Source of the DNA: Phycisphaeraceae bacterium
Lineage (GTDB): Bacteria > Planctomycetota > Phycisphaerae > Phycisphaerales > Phycisphaeraceae
Direction of reading: 5' to 3'
DNA length: 10,296 bases
NCBI GenBank assembly: GCA_020850375.1
Contig: JADZET010000428.1
Coordinates: forward strand, 1-10,296
The notes beneath the pieces were generated by a model. That model had not been told where the DNA came from, ran no database searches, and saw only the letters and a program-made list of their open reading frames with translations. How positions within the stretch are numbered: position 1 is the stretch's first letter; every line of letters begins with the position of its first letter. The translations under genes were made by a program, and so were the position numbers. Positions 6,784-10,296 of the stretch are shown one piece after another.

Positions 6784-7881
6784 ATGCTTCGACGCAAGAT
6801 GCTCACGCGGCTCGGCGCCCTCGTCGGGGCCATCACCCTGGCCCTGGTCGCCTCGCTCTGGCTCCTCCAGGACGTGCTCGGCGACCTCGACCACGTCAAC
6901 AACCAGGCTCTTCGCCTTGTCGAGCTGACCAACCAGATGCAGACCGCCCTCGGCCGCGCCGAGGTCGAGCTCTACCGCCTCCGCCTCGACCAGACCCACC
7001 ACCTCGACGAGATGATCGCCAACACCGAGCTCGTCCGTCAGGCCCTTGCCGGCATGACCGACCACCACGCCATCGAGCTGCCCGACGGCCCCGTCGAGCC
7101 CCTCCGCCGCGCCCGCGAGATGATGCCCGCCTTCCTGCACCACGTCGAGGCCCTGGCCACCACCGAGGACCCCGAGCTCTCGGCCCAGAACAACCGCGAG
7201 GCTCTTCGCATGTCCATCGCCCTGCGCGGCGATTTCCTCGAGCTCAACCGCCTGGCCCGCGATCACGCCCAGGCGGAGCAGTCCGCCCTCCTGACCCGCT
7301 TCCGCTGGACGCTTTTCGGCCTGACCATCGGTTTCCTGCTGATGGTCAACCTCTCGGTCATGGCCCTGCTCCGCATGGCCTCCTCGGTCGTCGATCCCGT
7401 CGAGCGCCTCGTCGAGGCCGCCCGACGCTTCGGCCAGGAGCGGTTCGACGAGCCCGTCAAGCTCCGCGGCAACGACGAGTTCAGCGAGCTCGCCCAGGCC
7501 CTCAACCAGATGGCCGGTGAGCTCCACGCCAGCGACCAGCGCCGCATGGAGGTCATCGCCCAGGTCGCCGCCACCATCAACCACGAGATCAACAACGCCA
7601 CCTCCATCGTCGAGATGCAGCTCGAGCTCCTCCGCCGCCAGTCCGGCGGCGACGCGACGTTCGAGCAGCGCATGCGCCAGATCCACCAGACCCTCGAACG
7701 CATCAGCCAGACCGTCGCCGCCCTCGGCCGCGTTCGCCGGATCGTCCTGACCGAATACTCCGCCGGCCGCAAAATGCTTGACCTGGCCCGCTCCGTGGAG
7801 GAAGATTCCCAGGCCTCGACCACACCGTCTCCGCCGGCCGATTCCGCGCCGGACGCCCCCAATTCCTCCCGGACCCGCTGA
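6784..7881 (+). CDS. Two-TM HAMP sensor with histidine-kinase H-box but no ATPase domain
   Basis: The 365-residue product has TM1 (about 11-29), a largely helical extracytoplasmic domain (30-172), TM2 (about 175-197) and a HAMP linker (about 198-248, with D-P-V-E-R-L and N-D-E-F-S-E-L-A-Q-A-L-N-Q-M). A dimerisation/phosphoacceptor helix pair follows (252-320), with the H-box I-N-H-E-I-N-N-A-T-S (265-274). H267 is the predicted phosphorylated residue. The Pro usual three residues after the Glu in H-E-I-N-N-P is Ala here. After the second helix comes L-T-E-Y-S-A-G-R-K-M-L-D-L (322-334) and a Pro/Ser/Thr-rich tail. There is no N-box, D-x-G-x-G or G-x-G-x-G, so it cannot bind ATP as a kinase. The reading frame ends naturally, 8 nt before the ATG of a complete kinase, so this is not an obvious frameshift. 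It probably relays the signal of the PhnD-like protein and is phosphorylated in trans or forms mixed dimers; this is inference. Confidence 0.85.
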   Translation: MLRRKMLTRLGALVGAITLALVASLWLLQDVLGDLDHVNNQALRLVELTNQMQTALGRAEVELYRLRLDQTHHLDEMIANTELVRQALAGMTDHHAIELPDGPVEPLRRAREMMPAFLHHVEALATTEDPELSAQNNREALRMSIALRGDFLELNRLARDHAQAEQSALLTRFRWTLFGLTIGFLLMVNLSVMALLRMASSVVDPVERLVEAARRFGQERFDEPVKLRGNDEFSELAQALNQMAGELHASDQRRMEVIAQVAATINHEINNATSIVEMQLELLRRQSGGDATFEQRMRQIHQTLERISQTVAALGRVRRIVLTEYSAGRKMLDLARSVEEDSQASTTPSPPADSAPDAPNSSRTR

Positions 7882-7889
7882 CCGGATTG

Positions 7890-9218
7890 ATGACCCCGCC
7901 CACCCCCAAGCGCCCGACAGGCCAGCTTCTGCCGCACCTGCGGTGGTTTATCCAATTGCGCTGGCTCGCCGGCCTGGCCGTCGTCGCCGGCGCCTTCGCC
8001 GACGGCCTCTGGCTCCACCGCTACGTCGCCTGGCAGGCCATGGCCACCGTCGGCGGCGCCATCCTCGCCTACAACGCCGTCCTGCACCTCCTGCTCCCCT
8101 CGCCCAAGTCGCAACCCCGCCGCGCCGGCCTCCTGGCCATGGCTTGGGCCCAGATCGGCCTGGACCTCCTGTGCCTGACCGCCCTGGTCGTCTGGACCGG
8201 CGGCTCCCAGAGTCCTCTCCTGGGCCTCTACGTCCTGCACATGGTCTTCGCCAGCCTCCTCATGCCCCGTTTCATGGCCTACCTCGCCGCGCTTCTCGCC
8301 CTGGGACTGCTCGCCCTGGGCCTCTGGCTGCAAGGCGGCTGGCCCCTCGACGCCGTCGACCGCCCCCTCCTCGCCGGCTGGGCCCTGACCCTCTTCGTCA
8401 CCGTCTACCTCGCCAATCACATCGTCAAGAGCCTGCGCCGCTCGCATCACCGCCTGCGCCGCCGCAACCGCCGCATCCGCCACCTCGCCGCCGAGCTTCG
8501 CCGGCATCAGCAGGCCATGCTCCAACGCGAAAAGATGGCCGCCCTCGGCCAGATGGCCGCCGGCGTCGTCCACGAGATCAACAACCCCCTGGCCAGCCTC
8601 GACTCCCACGTCCAGCTCCTCGAACGCCACCCCCAGCGACTCGGCCCCGACGCCCTGGCCACCATCCGCCAGCAGGTCGCCCGCATCCAGAGCATCGTCC
8701 AGCGCATGACCGAGTTCGCCCACCCCGGCGGCAAGATGGCCGACCGCGTCGCCCTCAACGACCTCGCCCAGCACGTCGCCGAGATCGCCCGCTTCGACCC
8801 CCGCTGCAAACACGCCACCCTCACCCTCAACCTCGACCCCCACCCCGGCCACGTCCACGTCTGCCGCCAGGCCCTCGAACAGGTCGCGCTCAATCTCCTG
8901 CTCAACGCCTTCGACGCCCTCGACGGCGCCGCCGACCCACGCGTCGAGCTCTCCACCGGCGTCCGCGACGGCTGGCCCTTCCTCGCCGTGGCCGACAACG
9001 GCCCCGGCATCGACGACCCCACCAAGGACCGCCTCTTCGAGCCCTTCTTCACCACCAAGCCCATCGGAAAGGGCGTCGGCCTGGGCCTGTCGATCAGCTA
9101 CAGCCTCGTCAGCAGCCTCGGCGGCAAGATCGAAGTCCAAAGCGCCCCCGGAAGGGGGGCCCGGTTCATCGTCCTGCTCCCAGCCGACCCCGCCGACATC
9201 CCCGCTACCTCGGCCTGA
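7890..9218 (+). CDS. Six-TM sensor histidine kinase with RegB-like GGxxSPL loop
   Basis: The 442-residue product has about six transmembrane helices (near 23-40, 51-69, 83-103, 108-124, 129-147, 160-177). A basic helical linker (180-210) leads to a complete kinase core. The H-box is V-V-H-E-I-N-N-P-L-A-S with H228; the N-box is N-L-L-L-N-A-F-D-A-L (335-344); G1 is V-A-D-N-G-P-G-I (367-374). The F-box is L-F-E-P-F-F-T-T-K (382-390) and G2 is G-K-G-V-G-L-G-L-S (393-401), followed by P-G-R-G-A-R-F. The early Q-L-R-W-L-A and the loop T-G-G-S-Q-S-P-L (103-110) between TM3 and TM4 resemble RegB/PrrB redox kinases, whose GGxxNPF motif binds quinone. The kinase core itself is of the H-E-I-N-N-P (NtrB-like) type. 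The ATG at 7890 is 8 nt after the preceding stop; a TTG at 7887 is the only nearby alternative. No receiver domain or response regulator is in the window. It is probably the catalytic partner of the upstream H-box protein. Confidence 0.9.
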   Translation: MTPPTPKRPTGQLLPHLRWFIQLRWLAGLAVVAGAFADGLWLHRYVAWQAMATVGGAILAYNAVLHLLLPSPKSQPRRAGLLAMAWAQIGLDLLCLTALVVWTGGSQSPLLGLYVLHMVFASLLMPRFMAYLAALLALGLLALGLWLQGGWPLDAVDRPLLAGWALTLFVTVYLANHIVKSLRRSHHRLRRRNRRIRHLAAELRRHQQAMLQREKMAALGQMAAGVVHEINNPLASLDSHVQLLERHPQRLGPDALATIRQQVARIQSIVQRMTEFAHPGGKMADRVALNDLAQHVAEIARFDPRCKHATLTLNLDPHPGHVHVCRQALEQVALNLLLNAFDALDGAADPRVELSTGVRDGWPFLAVADNGPGIDDPTKDRLFEPFFTTKPIGKGVGLGLSISYSLVSSLGGKIEVQSAPGRGARFIVLLPADPADIPATSA

Positions 9219-9313
9219 CCGCCGTCCGCCCCTCTCAGGACCGAGAAGCCCAAACCCTGACCATTTCCGGGCTTTGAGAAATCCACGTCCCCGCCCCTCT
9301 GCTTCTCCCGCAA

Positions 9314-9341
9314 TTCATCGGACTTTGTTCTACTTTATACT
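9314..9341 (+). promoter_or_regulatory. Weak candidate promoter of the cytochrome gene
   Basis: TATACT (9336-9341) is a 5-of-6 match to a -10 element in the AT-rich part of the gap. The upstream hexamer TTCATC is a poor -35 at 16 nt spacing, as in activator-dependent promoters. The predicted start near 9348 would leave a leader of about 68 nt before the GTG at 9416. Confidence 0.3.
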
Positions 9342-9402
9342 GGCACCCGTTGTGCATTTGTTTTAGTGCTCCAACGATCGCGTTTTCATGAGCCGTCCGA
9401 AC

Positions 9403-9407
9403 AAAGG
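9403..9407 (+). promoter_or_regulatory. Shine-Dalgarno supporting the GTG start of the cytochrome gene
   Basis: AAAGG lies 8 nt before GTG at 9416. The alternative ATG codons at 9491 and 9497 have no such element, so the GTG start is favoured. Confidence 0.5.
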
Positions 9408-9415
9408 TCATTCAG

Positions 9416-10296
9416 GTGCGAACAACTGCCGCGGATCCTGACCGGGGGTGGCGCCAGGGCCGAGCATCGCGGGTCGGCATCCAGCGACAAATGGGGATGA
9501 TCAGCCTGGTCATCGCCCTGTCCGCTTTCGCTCTACCCGCCCACGCCCGCGTCAACCCCCAGGACGTCCCGAACGAGAACCGCCGCTGCATGCAATGCCA
9601 CGGCCAGTCCCGCATGGCCGAACTCCCCCCCGACCAACGCCTGGCCATGGTCGTCGGCCCGCTGCCCGCCGCCGACACGCCCACCCGCCCCGGCCTCTTC
9701 GTCCCCGACCAGTCCCTCGAGCCCCTCAGCCACCGCGCCGTCGCCTGCGTCGACTGCCACGCCGACGCCCCCAAGCTCCCCCACAACGCCGACCTCAAGC
9801 CCGTCTCCTGCGACAGCTCCTGCCACACCACCGAGGCCAGCGGCTACCTCCAGGGCGCCCACGCCACGGCCGCCGCCGCCGACAACCCCCTCGCCCCCAC
9901 CTGCGCGGCCTGCCACGGCAGCCACAACATCCTCCCCAAGTCCGACCCCGACAGCCGCATCCACCCCGTCAACATCATCAAGGTCTGCGCCGACTGCCAC
10001 CAGAAACAAGTCGGCAACCTCCCCGACGGCAAGCCCGCCGCCGCCCACGTCGCCGCCTACCTCGACTCCGTCCACGGCCGAGCCGTCGAGCACGGCCTGG
10101 CCGTCGCCGCCACCTGCGCCGACTGCCACGGCGCCCACAAGGTCCTGCCCTCCGCCGACCCCGACTCCCACGTCAACCGCCGCCACGTCGCCGAGACCTG
10201 CGGCCAATGCCACGTCGGCGTCGAGCGCGTCTACCTCAAGAGCGTCCACGGCCAGGAGCTCGCCCGCGGCAGCGACAAGGCCCCCGTCTGCTCCGA
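9416..10296 (+). CDS. Exported multiheme cytochrome c, 3' end cut by window edge
   Basis: The frame stays open from the GTG at 9416 to the right edge (293 codons). An Arg-rich n-region is followed by a hydrophobic core (about 27-41) ending in L-P-A-H-A, a typical Sec cleavage site, so the product is periplasmic or envelope-bound. Covalent heme sites are CxxCH at 58-62, 111-115, 163-167, 191-195, 234-238 and 262-266. A seventh, CDSSCH at 132-137, has three residues between the cysteines. C292 probably begins another at the edge. Repeats of the form Y-L-x-x-x-H (from 144, 215 and 273) precede T-C-x-x-C-H-G-x-H (162-170 and 233-241), followed by D-P-D-S and a second CxxCH. The His in these segments are candidate distal ligands. 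This resembles large cytochrome c3/NapC-like respiratory cytochromes, some of which carry a membrane b-type domain at the C-terminus. It probably passes electrons across the periplasm; partner and final acceptor are unknown. An alternative start is the ATG at 9491. Confidence 0.9.
   Translation, partial: MRTTAADPDRGWRQGRASRVGIQRQMGMISLVIALSAFALPAHARVNPQDVPNENRRCMQCHGQSRMAELPPDQRLAMVVGPLPAADTPTRPGLFVPDQSLEPLSHRAVACVDCHADAPKLPHNADLKPVSCDSSCHTTEASGYLQGAHATAAAADNPLAPTCAACHGSHNILPKSDPDSRIHPVNIIKVCADCHQKQVGNLPDGKPAAAHVAAYLDSVHGRAVEHGLAVAATCADCHGAHKVLPSADPDSHVNRRHVAETCGQCHVGVERVYLKSVHGQELARGSDKAPVCS

Larger units (their letters stand above)
9219..9415. other. Intergenic region between the kinase and cytochrome genes
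   Basis: This 197-nt gap is GC-rich at first and becomes relatively AT-rich from about 9310. A weak inverted repeat (AAGCCC near 9248 with GGGCTT near 9270, loop about 17 nt, no U-run) is too poor to call a terminator. TATACT at 9336-9341 could be a -10 element, but the best -35 at 16 nt spacing (TTCATC, 9314-9319) matches only 3 of 6 positions. A regulated cytochrome promoter here is likely from layout but is not proven by sequence. Confidence 0.4.

Noticed and set aside
5790..7520. Long open frame (576 codons) on the plus strand overlapping the PhnD-like and HAMP genes
   Set aside because: The product is almost entirely Arg, Pro, His and Ala, as expected from a shifted reading of GC-rich coding sequence; the overlapping frames have real domains.
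7263..9140. Long open frame (625 codons) on the minus strand across the two signalling genes
   Set aside because: Its translation is low-complexity (Gly, Ala, Glu, Val, Asp) with no domain. It is antisense to two genes with clear HAMP, H-box and ATPase motifs and is explained by the strong C bias at wobble positions.
7778..9277. Open frame of 499 codons on the plus strand overlapping the kinase
   Set aside because: Arg/Pro-rich shadow of the kinase frame with no recognisable motif.
9388..9441. Small open frame of 17 codons overlapping the cytochrome start
   Set aside because: There is no Shine-Dalgarno sequence before its ATG and no recognisable product; the AAAGG inside it fits the GTG at 9416 instead.

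Overview
The window is high-GC bacterial DNA with seven genes: three on the minus strand at the left and four on the plus strand at the right. The genes at both edges are cut. An HAF-type repeat protein ending in a PEP-CTERM sorting tag, next to an ADP-ribosylglycohydrolase-fold protein and a DUF4091/GH123-like glycosidase, suggests a Planctomycetota-type (Phycisphaerae-like) or similar bacterium. An AhbD-like heme-synthesis radical SAM enzyme and a multiheme cytochrome c suggest an anaerobic or facultatively respiring lifestyle. The lineage is inferred from gene content, not from a marker gene.

Left block (1-3886, minus strand). A probable two-gene unit runs from a sigma70-like promoter at 2565-2593: the ADP-ribosylglycohydrolase family protein (1067-2524), then, 32 nt on, the DUF4091/GH123-like protein (1-1034, running off the left edge). 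Upstream lies an AhbD/NirJ-type radical SAM-SPASM protein (2615-3886) with an unusual His-Pro-Gly-Gly repeat insert.

Middle (3887-5597, plus strand). A divergent intergenic region carries a good promoter (3904-3931) and a hairpin-containing leader for a single secreted repeat protein with a PEP-CTERM tag (4016-5506). A clear intrinsic terminator at 5570-5597 closes that transcript.

Right block (5719-10296, plus strand). Three tightly spaced genes look like one sensory unit. They are a membrane-anchored PhnD-like binding protein with no transporter genes in view, a two-TM HAMP protein that has a histidine-kinase H-box but no ATPase domain, and a complete six-TM histidine kinase. The kinase carries a GGxxSPL loop resembling the RegB/PrrB quinone-binding motif. 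After a 197-nt gap comes the start of an exported multiheme cytochrome c, cut by the right edge. A plausible reading is ligand and/or redox sensing upstream of a respiratory cytochrome. No response regulator is visible, so the output is unknown.

Throughout, the plus strand is C-rich at wobble positions whichever strand is coding. This produces many long false reading frames in other frames, which are not annotated.
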